From assembly GCA_964353185.1 (NCBI GenBank), contig CAYGUV010000003.1, forward strand, positions 62,001-126,000: a DNA stretch of 64,000 nt, read 5' to 3'. The translations under genes were made by a program, and so were the position numbers. Numbering within the stretch: the first letter of the stretch is position 1; each line of letters begins with the position of its first letter. Shown here piece after piece: positions 51,837 through 60,788 of this stretch. Source of the stretch: GCA-2708415 sp964353185 (lineage in GTDB: Bacteria; Pseudomonadota; Alphaproteobacteria; Micavibrionales; Micavibrionaceae). The notes beneath the pieces are model-generated. The model had not been told where the DNA came from. It searched no databases and saw only the letters and a program-made list of their open reading frames with translations.

Positions 51837-52294
51837 TGCCCAATAAAATCAAAATATCCCTAACCCCAATGGACCATGCCGTAGGATTGAACCTACCGAC
51901 ATACGCGACCGAACAGGCCGCAGGAATGGATTTAACCGCCGCCATTAAAGAGGCCATTGAAATTGGCCCAGGGGATCGCATGTTAATTCCAACTGGTTTA
52001 TCCATCGCCCTGCCCGAAGGGTACGAGGCGCAAATCCGTCCCCGTTCAGGATTGGCACTGAAACACGGTATTACCGTGCTTAACTCCCCCGGCACGATTG
52101 ATGCCGATTATCGCGGCGAAATTGGTGTAATCTTAGCCAATATGAGCAAGCAAGAATTTACCGTAGAGCGCGGCATGCGCGTTGCCCAAATGGTTATCGC
52201 CAAACACGAAACCGTAGAATGGGAAGTTGTCGAGGAATTAGACGAGTCTGAACGCGGTGCTGGTGGTTTTGGCTCAACAGGAACTGCGGGTTAA
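51836..52294 (+). CDS. dut: dUTP diphosphatase
   Basis: A trimeric dUTPase (152 aa) that hydrolyses dUTP to dUMP and limits uracil in DNA. All five motifs are seen: AGMDLTAA, IRPRSGLALKHGI, NSPGTIDADYRGEIGVIL, MRVAQMVIAKHE and the C-terminal RGAGGFGSTGTAG. It is co-transcribed with coaBC, a pairing often seen in alphaproteobacteria. Confidence 0.97.
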   Translation: MPNKIKISLTPMDHAVGLNLPTYATEQAAGMDLTAAIKEAIEIGPGDRMLIPTGLSIALPEGYEAQIRPRSGLALKHGITVLNSPGTIDADYRGEIGVILANMSKQEFTVERGMRVAQMVIAKHETVEWEVVEELDESERGAGGFGSTGTAG

Positions 52295-52358
52295 AAACCC
52301 TAGGAAAACCCTTAATTTTTCATAGATTTTAGCGTCTCTTAAATGCTAATAATATTCT

Positions 52359-55085
52359 ATGTCTAATGCCGCTGTTAAAACATCTGAACCGTCGGAAAAG
52401 CAAAGCCTGTCTTTAGAGGATTATCTCGACCAAGGGCACACGCCGATGATGGCGCAGTTTCATTTTGTAAAGGCGCAACATCCTGATTGCTTATTATTCT
52501 TCCGCATGGGTGATTTTTACGAATTATTTCATGAGGATGCCGAAACCGCCGCAAGCGTGCTGGACATCACCCTTACCAAACGTGGAAAAACCCAAGGCAC
52601 TGACATTTCCATGTGCGGTGTCCCGTACCATTCGTATGAGCCTTATTTGGCCAAACTAATTCAAAGCGGATATAAGGTTGCCATTTGTGAGCAAACCGAA
52701 ACACCGCTTCAGGCCAAAGAGCGCGCCAAACGCGAAGGAAAACCCGCCGCAAAAGCGTTAGTGAACCGTGAAGTTGTGCGCATCGTCACCCAAGGGACAT
52801 TAACCGAAGATAATTTATTAGATGCGCGCGAAAATAATTATATCGCCTGCCTAAGCAATGCAGGAAATGGATATGCCCTATCATGGCTCGAGATGTCAAC
52901 GGGCAGTTTTATCGTACAAGATGTTGATGACAAAACCATTGCCGCCACGTTAGAACAAATTAACCCGCGTGAAATACTGATTAGTGATAATTTAAAACAA
53001 GATGAAAATCTTTTTCATATATTTGCCCCCTACCAACAAAAAATAACACCTTTATCTGATAGTTTGTTTGACTCGGCTAACGCCCAAAAACGGTTGCAAA
53101 AAATATATGATGTAAACACGCTAGATAGTTTTGGAAATTTTTCCCGTACCGAAATTTCTGCTGCAGGCACATTGATTGATTATGTGGATCGTACCCAAAA
53201 AGGAAAGCTGCCCTACCTATCGCGTCTTTCTCAAATGGCGTCAAATACAACCATGGAGATTGATGCCGCAACGCGCCGTAACCTTGAACTAACCCAGACT
53301 TTAAGTGGGGAGCGTAAAGGCTCCCTCCTTTCCATCATTGATAAAACAATTACGGGCGCAGGGGCGCGTTTACTACATGCGCGTTTGTCCTCCCCCCTAA
53401 CGGATATTAATCAAATTTACGCCCGCCAAGATGAGATAGGCGCCTTTGTCGGTAACCGACCATTGCGCGAGGCATTACGCGACACATTAAAATCTGTTCC
53501 CGACATGGAACGTGCGGTCGCACGACTATCTGTTGATCGTGGTGGCCCCCGTGATTTAGCCGCCATTAAAAACGGGCTCATTGCTGCGCAAAATATTTCA
53601 ACTATTTTAGGAACCGTTGACGAAGGGGCGCTACATAATTTGCGCCATAAATTATTGCAACCACCCAATGTTCAAACTTTTGCTGACACACTGAACAAGG
53701 CGTTGCAAGATGATGTGCCTTTCATGACCCGCGATGGTGGATTTATCGCCAAAGGTTTTCATGACCGCCTTGATGAACTAAGGAATTTACGCGATAATAG
53801 CAAACGTCACATCGCCGTATTACAGGCGGAATACCGGACAAAAACGGGGATTGAAACTTTAAAAGTTACCTATAACAATGTCCTTGGGTATTTTATTGAT
53901 GTTACCGCGCGCCATGCCGATAAATTAATGGTATCAAAAGATAGAAATGATGACGATAACCCCTTTATTCATCGTCAAACGCTTGCCAATAATGTACGTT
54001 TTACAACGCCTGCTTTATCAGAATTAGAGCGCGACCTTTCAAGCGCCGCAGAAAAATCAACCGCCATTGAAATGGAAATTTTTGGCACGCTTATTCGTGA
54101 GCTTGTTAAGAACGCTGATGATATTGGAAAAATTGCGCGCGCTATTGCTGCGCTTGATGTTGCTTCGGCTTTGTCACAGTTGGCAATAGACAATAATTAT
54201 AATAAGCCCAAAATTGACAACTCCCTTTCATTTGATATTCAAGGGGGGCGTCACCCCGTTGTGGAAATTGCGCTTTCAAAAAGCCAAGACAGCTTTATTT
54301 CCAATGATTGTAATTTGGATAAAGAAAGACGCTTATGGCTTTTGACTGGCCCTAATATGGCGGGTAAGTCAACGTTTTTACGCCAAAACGCGCTCATTAC
54401 AATCTTGGCACAAATGGGCAGTTATGTACCCGCCGACAACGCCTATATAGGATGCGTTGATAAACTCTTTAGCCGCGTGGGTGCGGCCGATGACCTTGCC
54501 CGCGGGCAATCCACCTTTATGGTTGAGATGGTTGAAACAGCCGCTATTTTAAACAGGGCAACCGAACGCTCCCTGGTTATACTTGATGAAATTGGGCGGG
54601 GCACAGCCACGTTTGATGGCCTTTCTATCGCATGGGCCTGCGTTGAAAACCTACACGAGGTGAATAAATCACGCGCGTTATTTGCCACGCATTATCACGA
54701 GCTGACGGCTTTACATAAACGTCTGGATGCGCTTTGCTGTTATTCGTTAGCGGTAAAAGAATGGAAAGGCGATATTGTTTTTACCCATAATGTGATCGAA
54801 GGCAGCGCGGATAAATCATATGGTATACATGTCGCCAAATTGGCCGGACTACCCACTGCCGTAATTAGCCGCGCCAAAGAAGTTCTTATGGGCTTAACAT
54901 CCGAAAAGGGTGCAAACGCGCCAGAAGCCATCGCACGTGACCTCCCCCTCTTTAGCAATGCCGCCGCAGAAAAACCAAAAGCATCAGAGGCCGAAGAAGC
55001 ATTACGCCGGTTGAACCCCGATGATATGTCCCCCAAAGACGCCCTCGAAGCGTTGTATCAATTAAAGAAAAAGTTGGATAATTAA
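52359..55085 (+). CDS. mutS: DNA mismatch repair ATPase MutS
   Basis: A 908-aa mismatch recognition protein. The mismatch-wedge motif FYELF is at residues 53-57 (Phe and Glu as required). Connector, lever and clamp domains follow. The ATPase domain has Walker A GPNMAGKSTFLRQ (about 670), the ABC signature region SRVGAADDLARGQSTFMVEM, Walker B VILDEIGRGTATFDGLSIAWA and the His switch ATHYHELT. The C-terminal tail carries a short helical dimer or tetramer region (EEALRRLNPDDMSPKDALEALYQLK). No Shine-Dalgarno; TAATAA lies 6 bases before ATG. Confidence 0.97.
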   Translation: MSNAAVKTSEPSEKQSLSLEDYLDQGHTPMMAQFHFVKAQHPDCLLFFRMGDFYELFHEDAETAASVLDITLTKRGKTQGTDISMCGVPYHSYEPYLAKLIQSGYKVAICEQTETPLQAKERAKREGKPAAKALVNREVVRIVTQGTLTEDNLLDARENNYIACLSNAGNGYALSWLEMSTGSFIVQDVDDKTIAATLEQINPREILISDNLKQDENLFHIFAPYQQKITPLSDSLFDSANAQKRLQKIYDVNTLDSFGNFSRTEISAAGTLIDYVDRTQKGKLPYLSRLSQMASNTTMEIDAATRRNLELTQTLSGERKGSLLSIIDKTITGAGARLLHARLSSPLTDINQIYARQDEIGAFVGNRPLREALRDTLKSVPDMERAVARLSVDRGGPRDLAAIKNGLIAAQNISTILGTVDEGALHNLRHKLLQPPNVQTFADTLNKALQDDVPFMTRDGGFIAKGFHDRLDELRNLRDNSKRHIAVLQAEYRTKTGIETLKVTYNNVLGYFIDVTARHADKLMVSKDRNDDDNPFIHRQTLANNVRFTTPALSELERDLSSAAEKSTAIEMEIFGTLIRELVKNADDIGKIARAIAALDVASALSQLAIDNNYNKPKIDNSLSFDIQGGRHPVVEIALSKSQDSFISNDCNLDKERRLWLLTGPNMAGKSTFLRQNALITILAQMGSYVPADNAYIGCVDKLFSRVGAADDLARGQSTFMVEMVETAAILNRATERSLVILDEIGRGTATFDGLSIAWACVENLHEVNKSRALFATHYHELTALHKRLDALCCYSLAVKEWKGDIVFTHNVIEGSADKSYGIHVAKLAGLPTAVISRAKEVLMGLTSEKGANAPEAIARDLPLFSNAAAEKPKASEAEEALRRLNPDDMSPKDALEALYQLKKKLDN

Positions 55086-55088
55086 ACC

Positions 55089-55730
55089 TTAAAATACCGC
55101 CAAAATATCTTCTGACCCGATGGCCGTATAACCAATATAAAGGCCAATAAGTATAATCGCTATCGAGGAAAAAATGCGTAAGCCTTTTAAGAATTCTAAC
55201 GATATAGTTTTCCGATAAAACGCAAGCGGGGCGCAATATAAAATAGGCACAATTCCTTCGATAAACAGCACAATCATCGTGATCAATGCCATATCATTCA
55301 TTGTGATGTTACTAACGTCAATCAGGGTCGGCAAAATCCCTGCGTAAAAGACAATGACGAGTGGATTAGAAATTGTGAGCATTATCGACGCGCTTAAATT
55401 ATCAAAAAAACTATGTCCCTCTGGCGTTTCATTTAAATACGCCACGTCAGGATTTTGCAATCCCTTAACCCCTATATAAATAAGATAAACTGCCGCCAAA
55501 GATTTAATCAAAATCAAAATAAATGTTAGGTCAATATTGGTCATTTGAAACCCAATAAAAACCAAAACAAGATATAAAAATGTAATCAACAAAAACCCGA
55601 TTAAAAAGGTAAAGCACGCCTTCATCCCCTGCCCCATTGTACGGGACATAACCATCATCATCCCTGGCCCAGGCTTAATTGCCAAGCCTAAGACAGCGAT
55701 CGTCAATGTAATAATAGCTTCTAATGTCAT
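55089..55730 (-). CDS. LysE-type translocator, copy 1
   Basis: A 213-aa inner-membrane exporter of the LysE/RhtB family with six predicted membrane segments: IKPGPGMMMVMSRTMGQG is the conserved first cytoplasmic loop, VYLIYIGVKGLQN the middle, and FFDNLSASIMLTISNPLVIVFYAGILPTL the family FxxGxxxxxxNPKxxxFF equivalent. Substrate is probably an amino acid. Directly downstream of a second copy with identical length. Convergent with mutS (3 bases apart). Confidence 0.9.
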   Translation of the reverse strand: MTLEAIITLTIAVLGLAIKPGPGMMMVMSRTMGQGMKACFTFLIGFLLITFLYLVLVFIGFQMTNIDLTFILILIKSLAAVYLIYIGVKGLQNPDVAYLNETPEGHSFFDNLSASIMLTISNPLVIVFYAGILPTLIDVSNITMNDMALITMIVLFIEGIVPILYCAPLAFYRKTISLEFLKGLRIFSSIAIILIGLYIGYTAIGSEDILAVF

Positions 55731-55744
55731 GGCAAATATTCCTT

Positions 55745-56386
55745 TTAAAATACGGAGAGTAAATCTTCCGCAGGAATGGCCGTATACCCAATATAAAGCC
55801 CCACAAGAATGATTATAATAGAAGAAAAAATCTTTAATCCGCTTAAAGATGATTGATCAAATCGTTTTCGAAATAATATTAACGGCGCAGAATAAGCAAC
55901 CGCCACCACCAATTCAACAACACAAATAACAGCCGCCATGATAATAAAATCATTCCATGAGATTTCATTAATATTCATTATGGTTGGTAAAATTCCCGCA
56001 TAAAAAACAATCGTCAAGGGGTTAGATAACGTTAAAACCAAAGAAGCGGTAAGATTATCGTAAAAACTTTTTGCTTTTGACTCTTGCAAATGCAGTGGGG
56101 CGTTTGCGGTTTGAAGCCCCTTGATACCAAGCCATATCAAATAAACCGCGGCAAATGATTTTATAAAGATTGAAATGAAAACTATATCAACATTAATAAA
56201 TTGATATCCAAAGACAACAATCGCAAGGAAAAGAATACTAATAACGCAAAAGCCAACAACAAACGCAAAACAAGCCGACCACCCAGAGGCAATAGACCGC
56301 GACATAACCATCATCATTCCCGCCCCTGGTTTTATTGCCAACGCAGCAACGGCTAAAGCCAGTGTTAATATTGATTCAATGCTCAT
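55745..56386 (-). CDS. LysE-type translocator, copy 2
   Basis: A 213-aa paralogue of the downstream gene. It shares IKPGxGMMMVMSR, VYLIxxGxKGLQ, NPLxIVFYAGILPT, LRIFSS/LKIFSS and LIGLYIGYTAI near the end. The genes are 14 bases apart in one direction and probably form an operon produced by tandem duplication. The loops differ considerably, so the copies may export different substrates. Confidence 0.9.
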   Translation of the reverse strand: MSIESILTLALAVAALAIKPGAGMMMVMSRSIASGWSACFAFVVGFCVISILFLAIVVFGYQFINVDIVFISIFIKSFAAVYLIWLGIKGLQTANAPLHLQESKAKSFYDNLTASLVLTLSNPLTIVFYAGILPTIMNINEISWNDFIIMAAVICVVELVVAVAYSAPLILFRKRFDQSSLSGLKIFSSIIIILVGLYIGYTAIPAEDLLSVF

Positions 56387-56426
56387 AAATTATCCAATCT
56401 TCTTGTGATCAATTCAGGGGAATCCC

Positions 56427-56455
56427 TTGTTTTTATGCTTAAAACACGATACATA
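56427..56455 (+). promoter_or_regulatory. Putative gcv operon promoter
   Basis: TTGTTT (56427-56432), 17-base spacer, TACATA (56450-56455). The leader is about 30 bases and too short for a tandem glycine riboswitch. Confidence 0.5.
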
Positions 56456-56492
56456 ATAATTATCCAAAAATAAAGATACCGAAGTTGTTAAT

Positions 56493-57590
56493 ATGAAGAA
56501 AACACCCCTTCACGCCCTGCATCTCGAACAAAAGGCCCAAATGGCCGAATTTGCGGGTTATGATATGCCCATCCAATATCCTACTGGCGTCTTGAAAGAA
56601 CACACACATGTGCGAGAGAAAGCGGGCATTTTCGATGTATCCCATATGGGGCAATTAACGTTCGACGGTGTGGATGTTCAAAAATTTCTGGAACGCATGA
56701 CCCCATCTTCTTATGATGCGCTTAAGCCAAATGCATGTAAATACAGCGTTCTAACAAATGCCGAAGGCGGAATTGTTGATGATTTAATTATCACAAAAAT
56801 TAATGACACCAAATTTACCGCTGTTGTGAACGGCGCCTGTAAGGATAAAGATGTCGAATGGTTTGAACAATTTTTACCAGAAGATATCATGATCACCCGA
56901 CATGAAGACCGCGCGCTTATTGCCCTTCAAGGCCCTATGGCAGAGAAAGTCTTAAGAGAAGCACTTGAAATAGACGCCAGTAATTTGGGATATATGGAAT
57001 ATATGGACTTTGGCGGACGCTGTGGTGTGTATAGACTTGGCTACACTGGTGAAGATGGGTTTGAGATTTCAATGCCCGATACGGACGCACAAACGGCATG
57101 GAATAGATTATTAGATCACCCAGATGTTGCCCCCATTGGGTTAGCGGCGCGTGACAGCTTACGCCTTGAAATGGGATACCCATTATATGGACATGATATT
57201 GATGCGACGACCTCCCCTGTTGAGGCCGGTTTAAATTGGATCATGGGCAAACAAAAGAACAAAGGATTTATTGGGTCAGAGCGTATTTTTGACGAGCTTG
57301 AAAATGGCACAAAGAAAATACGCATTGGCTTTGAACTGATCGATCGCGGCGTCGCCCGCGAAGGGACTGAGCTTTTTGATGATGCAGGAAACCAAATTGG
57401 TGTCATCACCAGTGGAACCTTCAGCCCGTCGCTGAATAAGGCAATCGGTATGGCGTATGTAGAAACTCATCATGCGAATATTGACAACATCATCATCGCA
57501 AAAGTCAGAAACCGCGACATGAAAGCGCAATTAAAGGCGTACCCATTCTTAAAAGCCAATACAAAACAAACAATACGCAAAGCAGCATAA
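56493..57590 (+). CDS. gcvT: Aminomethyltransferase (glycine cleavage T protein)
   Basis: Transfers the methylene unit from the H-protein-bound aminomethyl group to tetrahydrofolate, releasing ammonia. 365 aa is usual. Motifs: HALHLEQKAQMAEFAGYDMPIQY, GIFDVSHMGQL, CKYSVLTNAEGGIVDDLIITK, RLGYTGEDGFEISMP, ARDSLRLEMGYPLYGHDID and GVITSGTFSPSLNKAIGMAYV, all canonical. It is the first gene of the gcv cluster. Confidence 0.97.
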   Translation: MKKTPLHALHLEQKAQMAEFAGYDMPIQYPTGVLKEHTHVREKAGIFDVSHMGQLTFDGVDVQKFLERMTPSSYDALKPNACKYSVLTNAEGGIVDDLIITKINDTKFTAVVNGACKDKDVEWFEQFLPEDIMITRHEDRALIALQGPMAEKVLREALEIDASNLGYMEYMDFGGRCGVYRLGYTGEDGFEISMPDTDAQTAWNRLLDHPDVAPIGLAARDSLRLEMGYPLYGHDIDATTSPVEAGLNWIMGKQKNKGFIGSERIFDELENGTKKIRIGFELIDRGVAREGTELFDDAGNQIGVITSGTFSPSLNKAIGMAYVETHHANIDNIIIAKVRNRDMKAQLKAYPFLKANTKQTIRKAA

Positions 57591-57612
57591 TTATAAAAGG
57601 AGCAACAGAAAC

Positions 57613-57987
57613 ATGAGTAACGTAAAATACACCAACGACCACGAATGGATCAAAATTGAAGGTGACACCGCATGGGTTGGTATTACAACTTATGCCCGCC
57701 ATGCATTGGGTGATTTGGTGTTTTTGGAATTACCAGAAGTTGGCCGCCAAGTAAAAAAAGGGGATGATTTTGCCGTCGTTGAATCTGTAAAGGCCGCGAG
57801 TGAGATTTACACACCCGTTACTGGTGAAATTGTTGAGGTTAACGAAGCGCTTGCCGATGACCTTGAAGGATTAAAAGAAGACATCGACACAGGATGGATT
57901 GTGAAAGTGAAAATGGCAAATGATGTTGAGGCCGCCGAACTTATGGACCGCGCCGCGTATGACACATTTGTCGAAGGATTAGAGTAA
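57613..57987 (+). CDS. gcvH: Glycine cleavage H protein
   Basis: A 124-aa lipoyl carrier protein that shuttles the aminomethyl group among P, T and L proteins. The lipoylation site is Lys60 in VVESVKAASEIYTPVTGEI. KYTNDHEWIKIEGDTAWVGI at the start is canonical. AAGGAGCAAC precedes ATG. The gap of 22 bases from gcvT shows an operon. Confidence 0.97.
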   Translation: MSNVKYTNDHEWIKIEGDTAWVGITTYARHALGDLVFLELPEVGRQVKKGDDFAVVESVKAASEIYTPVTGEIVEVNEALADDLEGLKEDIDTGWIVKVKMANDVEAAELMDRAAYDTFVEGLE

Positions 57988-58023
57988 TTAATTAAACAGA
58001 GAACTTAGAACAGGAGAAATAAA

Positions 58024-58260
58024 ATGAAAGTAGATTACAAAAGTGAAATATTAAAAAAAGCAGCAGCACTGGGAGACGATGGTTTTAGCAGACAAGCTAT
58101 TAATATCGATAGAAATTCAGGAGCAGGCTTGCAAGCATCATGGACAGAAATTGTTGCATCAGGATATGTCGCGCCCAAATTTGGTGGATCCAAAGAAAAG
58201 CCACTTGTTTTAACAGACAAAGGGAGAGAGTTTATAGGACTAGAACCCTCAAAACCATAG
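58024..58260 (+). CDS. Small protein inside the gcv operon, 78 aa
   Basis: A small basic protein (MKVDYKSEILKKAAALGDDG onward). ACAGGAG lies 8 bases upstream, a strong ribosome site. The end, WTEIVASGYVAPKFGGSKEK and LTDKGREFIGLEP, is reminiscent of a winged-helix (strand-wing-strand with the common LTxKGR motif), so it may bind nucleic acid. I do not recognise a family. It sits between gcvH and gcvPA, in the same direction. It could be an operon-specific regulator. Confidence 0.7.
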   Translation: MKVDYKSEILKKAAALGDDGFSRQAINIDRNSGAGLQASWTEIVASGYVAPKFGGSKEKPLVLTDKGREFIGLEPSKP

Positions 58261-58289
58261 ACCTCAAAAAAATTTAGGAAAAAACGAAA

Positions 58290-59597
58290 ATGCGTTACCT
58301 ACCACAAACCAAAAAAACCCGTGATGAAATGATGGATGCAATCGGCGTGTCAAACGTTGATGAGCTGTTTAAACAAGTGCCGAAAAAAGCGTTTGTTGAT
58401 GGCAAATGTGATTTGCCAGATCATAAGGGGGAGCTTGAGATTGAACGCATCATGCAAAGCTACGCCAACCAAAATTTGGACGCGTTGACCAATCGTTTTT
58501 TCTTGGGCGCAGGAACATATTTTCACCATGTCCCAGCAAGCGTTGATTACATCATTCAACGCAGTGAGTTTTTAACGGCCTACACGCCTTATCAACCAGA
58601 AATCGCACAAGGCACGCTTCAATATCTTTTTGAATTTCAAACATTCATCGCCCAATTAACAGGGCAAGAGGTTGCGAACGCGTCCCTATATGATGGTGCA
58701 ACTGCAATGGCAGAGGCGGCCTTGATGGCAATGCGTGTTACCAAGCGTAAAAAAATATGCTTGGCCAATGATATACACCCACAATATGTCGAAGTGCTCC
58801 AATCATTTCTTGGCAACAATGAAGGCGCGGCAAGTCATGAAGCAAATTTAGACCCCAAAAATATTGAGGATGATACAGCGGCCGTTATTCTTCAAACGCC
58901 TGATTTTTACGGCACGCCCCATACGCTTGATGAATGGCGTGCGGCTTGTGATGAAAAAGGCGCTTTACTGATTGTTGTTATCAATGAAATTGTATCACTA
59001 GGCATGCTTCCTGCACCCGAAGAAGCAGACATTGTTTGCGGTGAAGCACAAAGCATTGGCGTCGCCATGAGCTATGGCGGCCCACATCTTGGTTTCTTTG
59101 CTTGCCAACAAAAATTTGTCCGCCAAATTCCTGGCCGTTTATGCGGGGAAACTGTGGATGCCGATGGTAACAAGGGATATGTCCTTACCCTCAACACGCG
59201 TGAACAACATATTCGCCGTGACAAGGCGACGTCAAATATCTGTACGAACCAAGGGCTCTGCGCCCTCGCCTTTACAGTGCATATGAGCTTGCTTGGCGAA
59301 GATGGCTTTAAACAGCTTGCTACACTTAATCATGAACGTGCCTGTCAACTGGCAGATGCCCTTGAAAAAATTGATGGTGTAAAAGTGGTAAACGATAATT
59401 TCTTTAACGAATTTACGGTTGAAACACCTATGAATGCAGAAAAACTTATTCAAAACTTGGCTGATAAAAATATAATTGGCGGCTACCCACTAACCAAGCA
59501 CGGCCATGACAATAAATTCTTAATTGCCGCGACCGAAATCACAACACAAGGCGGTATTGACGCCCTTGCGCTTGCGATTGCTGAGGAGCTAAAATAA
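58290..59597 (+). CDS. gcvPA: Glycine dehydrogenase (decarboxylating) subunit 1
   Basis: The alpha half of the split P protein, 435 aa. With GcvPB it decarboxylates glycine and loads the H protein. Motifs: MRYLPQTKKTRDEMMDAIGV, FLGAGTYFHHVPASVDYIIQRSEFLTAYTPYQPEIAQGTLQ and SYGGPHLGFFACQQKFVRQIPGRLCGETVD. In this arrangement the PLP lysine lies in GcvPB. Two unrelated genes separate it from gcvPB, but the spacing between all of them is 0-2 bases. Confidence 0.97.
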   Translation: MRYLPQTKKTRDEMMDAIGVSNVDELFKQVPKKAFVDGKCDLPDHKGELEIERIMQSYANQNLDALTNRFFLGAGTYFHHVPASVDYIIQRSEFLTAYTPYQPEIAQGTLQYLFEFQTFIAQLTGQEVANASLYDGATAMAEAALMAMRVTKRKKICLANDIHPQYVEVLQSFLGNNEGAASHEANLDPKNIEDDTAAVILQTPDFYGTPHTLDEWRAACDEKGALLIVVINEIVSLGMLPAPEEADIVCGEAQSIGVAMSYGGPHLGFFACQQKFVRQIPGRLCGETVDADGNKGYVLTLNTREQHIRRDKATSNICTNQGLCALAFTVHMSLLGEDGFKQLATLNHERACQLADALEKIDGVKVVNDNFFNEFTVETPMNAEKLIQNLADKNIIGGYPLTKHGHDNKFLIAATEITTQGGIDALALAIAEELK

Positions 59598-59598
59598 T

Positions 59599-60030
59599 AT
59601 GAACTTGGCAATTAAAATTGCTGATAACCGCCAAGATTTCGCCGCCTGCGTTGTCCTTCGCACTATTGTTTTTTTGCAAGAACAAGAATGCCCCTATGGC
59701 GAAGAGTTTAACGCCGAAGAAAATGAGGCAACTTATTACATTGCCTATGCTGGCGACACACCCGTTGCCACCGCGCGCTATCGTAACATAGATGGGTATT
59801 TTAAAATTGAACGTGTGTGCGTTGCCAAGGAATATCGCGGCACAGGCGCGGGCAAAAAAATAATGCAATTTATTATTGATGATATTGAAACCAAGCATCC
59901 CAAAGCCACCTTTAAATTATCCGCACAAGACCACGCCATGAAATTTTACGAAGGGCTAGGCTTCACCGCCTATGGTGATGGTTTTATCGAAGCCAACATC
60001 CCCCACCACATGATGGAGCGGGGAGCATAA
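59599..60030 (+). CDS. GNAT family acetyltransferase
   Basis: A 143-aa acetyltransferase of the ElaA/YjcF-like group: the N-terminal VLRTIVFLQEQECPYGEEFN, and acetyl-CoA loop VCVAKEYRGTGAGKKIMQFI (motif A), then KFYEGLGFTAYGDGFIEANIPHHMM. It starts one base after the gcvPA stop and ends directly against the hydrolase gene, so all are co-translated. Substrate unknown. Confidence 0.9.
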   Translation: MNLAIKIADNRQDFAACVVLRTIVFLQEQECPYGEEFNAEENEATYYIAYAGDTPVATARYRNIDGYFKIERVCVAKEYRGTGAGKKIMQFIIDDIETKHPKATFKLSAQDHAMKFYEGLGFTAYGDGFIEANIPHHMMERGA

Positions 60031-60786
60031 ATGAAATCTAATATTTTAAAAAGCGAAGATAGTTTTTACGTCCCTGCGCGTGATTTAAAAGAAATTCTTG
60101 TCCATCATGCCGCCCCAGTAAACGATAATGACAAAGCGGTCATTTTGGCGCATGGCATTACTGGGCACCCGAATGAATATATTCATTTGAAATCTCGTGA
60201 TTTTTTTACCCAAAACGGATATCACGTTTACCGCATGTCTTTTTATGATGATAATAATAATGCAAGGCGACTTCACACGACAACTCTTCCCATCCAAGCC
60301 AACGACCTAAACGATGTACTCGCGCACATAAAAGAGAAACATGAAAAGGTCTTTGTTTGTGGGCATTCTTATGGCGGCGCAACCACGTTATTTGCCAACC
60401 CCGACAGTACGGCAAATGCCTTTTGGGATTCGTCTTTTTATGTTTGGGGTTTTTGGAATGAATTCACCAAAGATGAAGAAACTTTTTCAAACAAAGTGAT
60501 TGGCACAAATAAAAGAATTTCAATGCTATTTAGTAAAGACATGATGGATCACGCCAACGCGCAAAATGAAAAATCAATGGAGGGTTTAGCCGCGGCTATA
60601 AGCGCGCCTTCAATCGTAATAACTGCGGCTGATTACACGCTTGTTGATGGCGGAAAACATCTTTTCCAATCCCTCACATGTGAAAAATATTACAAAGAAA
60701 TTAAAAATGCTGATCATTGTTTCTACAATGCTCACACTGTTGAAAATTTATTAAAAGAAACACACTCTTGGTTTGAAAGGTTCTAA
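60031..60786 (+). CDS. Alpha/beta hydrolase
   Basis: A 251-aa serine hydrolase: AHGITGHPNEYIHL is the oxyanion-hole region, GHSYGG (Ser113) is the nucleophile elbow, AADYTLVDGG may carry the acid, and ADHCFYN the catalytic His. No signal peptide, so it is cytoplasmic. It starts at the base after the GNAT stop and ends two bases before gcvPB. Substrate unknown; its place in the operon implies a link to glycine or one-carbon metabolism. Confidence 0.88.
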   Translation: MKSNILKSEDSFYVPARDLKEILVHHAAPVNDNDKAVILAHGITGHPNEYIHLKSRDFFTQNGYHVYRMSFYDDNNNARRLHTTTLPIQANDLNDVLAHIKEKHEKVFVCGHSYGGATTLFANPDSTANAFWDSSFYVWGFWNEFTKDEETFSNKVIGTNKRISMLFSKDMMDHANAQNEKSMEGLAAAISAPSIVITAADYTLVDGGKHLFQSLTCEKYYKEIKNADHCFYNAHTVENLLKETHSWFERF

Positions 60787-60788
60787 AC

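Noticed and set aside
52288..52300. GGGTT-AAA-AACCC hairpin after dut as a terminator
   Set aside because: The stem is only five pairs and the T-rich segment is too far downstream; mutS may be partly read through.
56387..56492. Glycine riboswitch before gcvT
   Set aside because: The promoter leaves a leader of only about 30 bases and none of the conserved aptamer sequence is visible.
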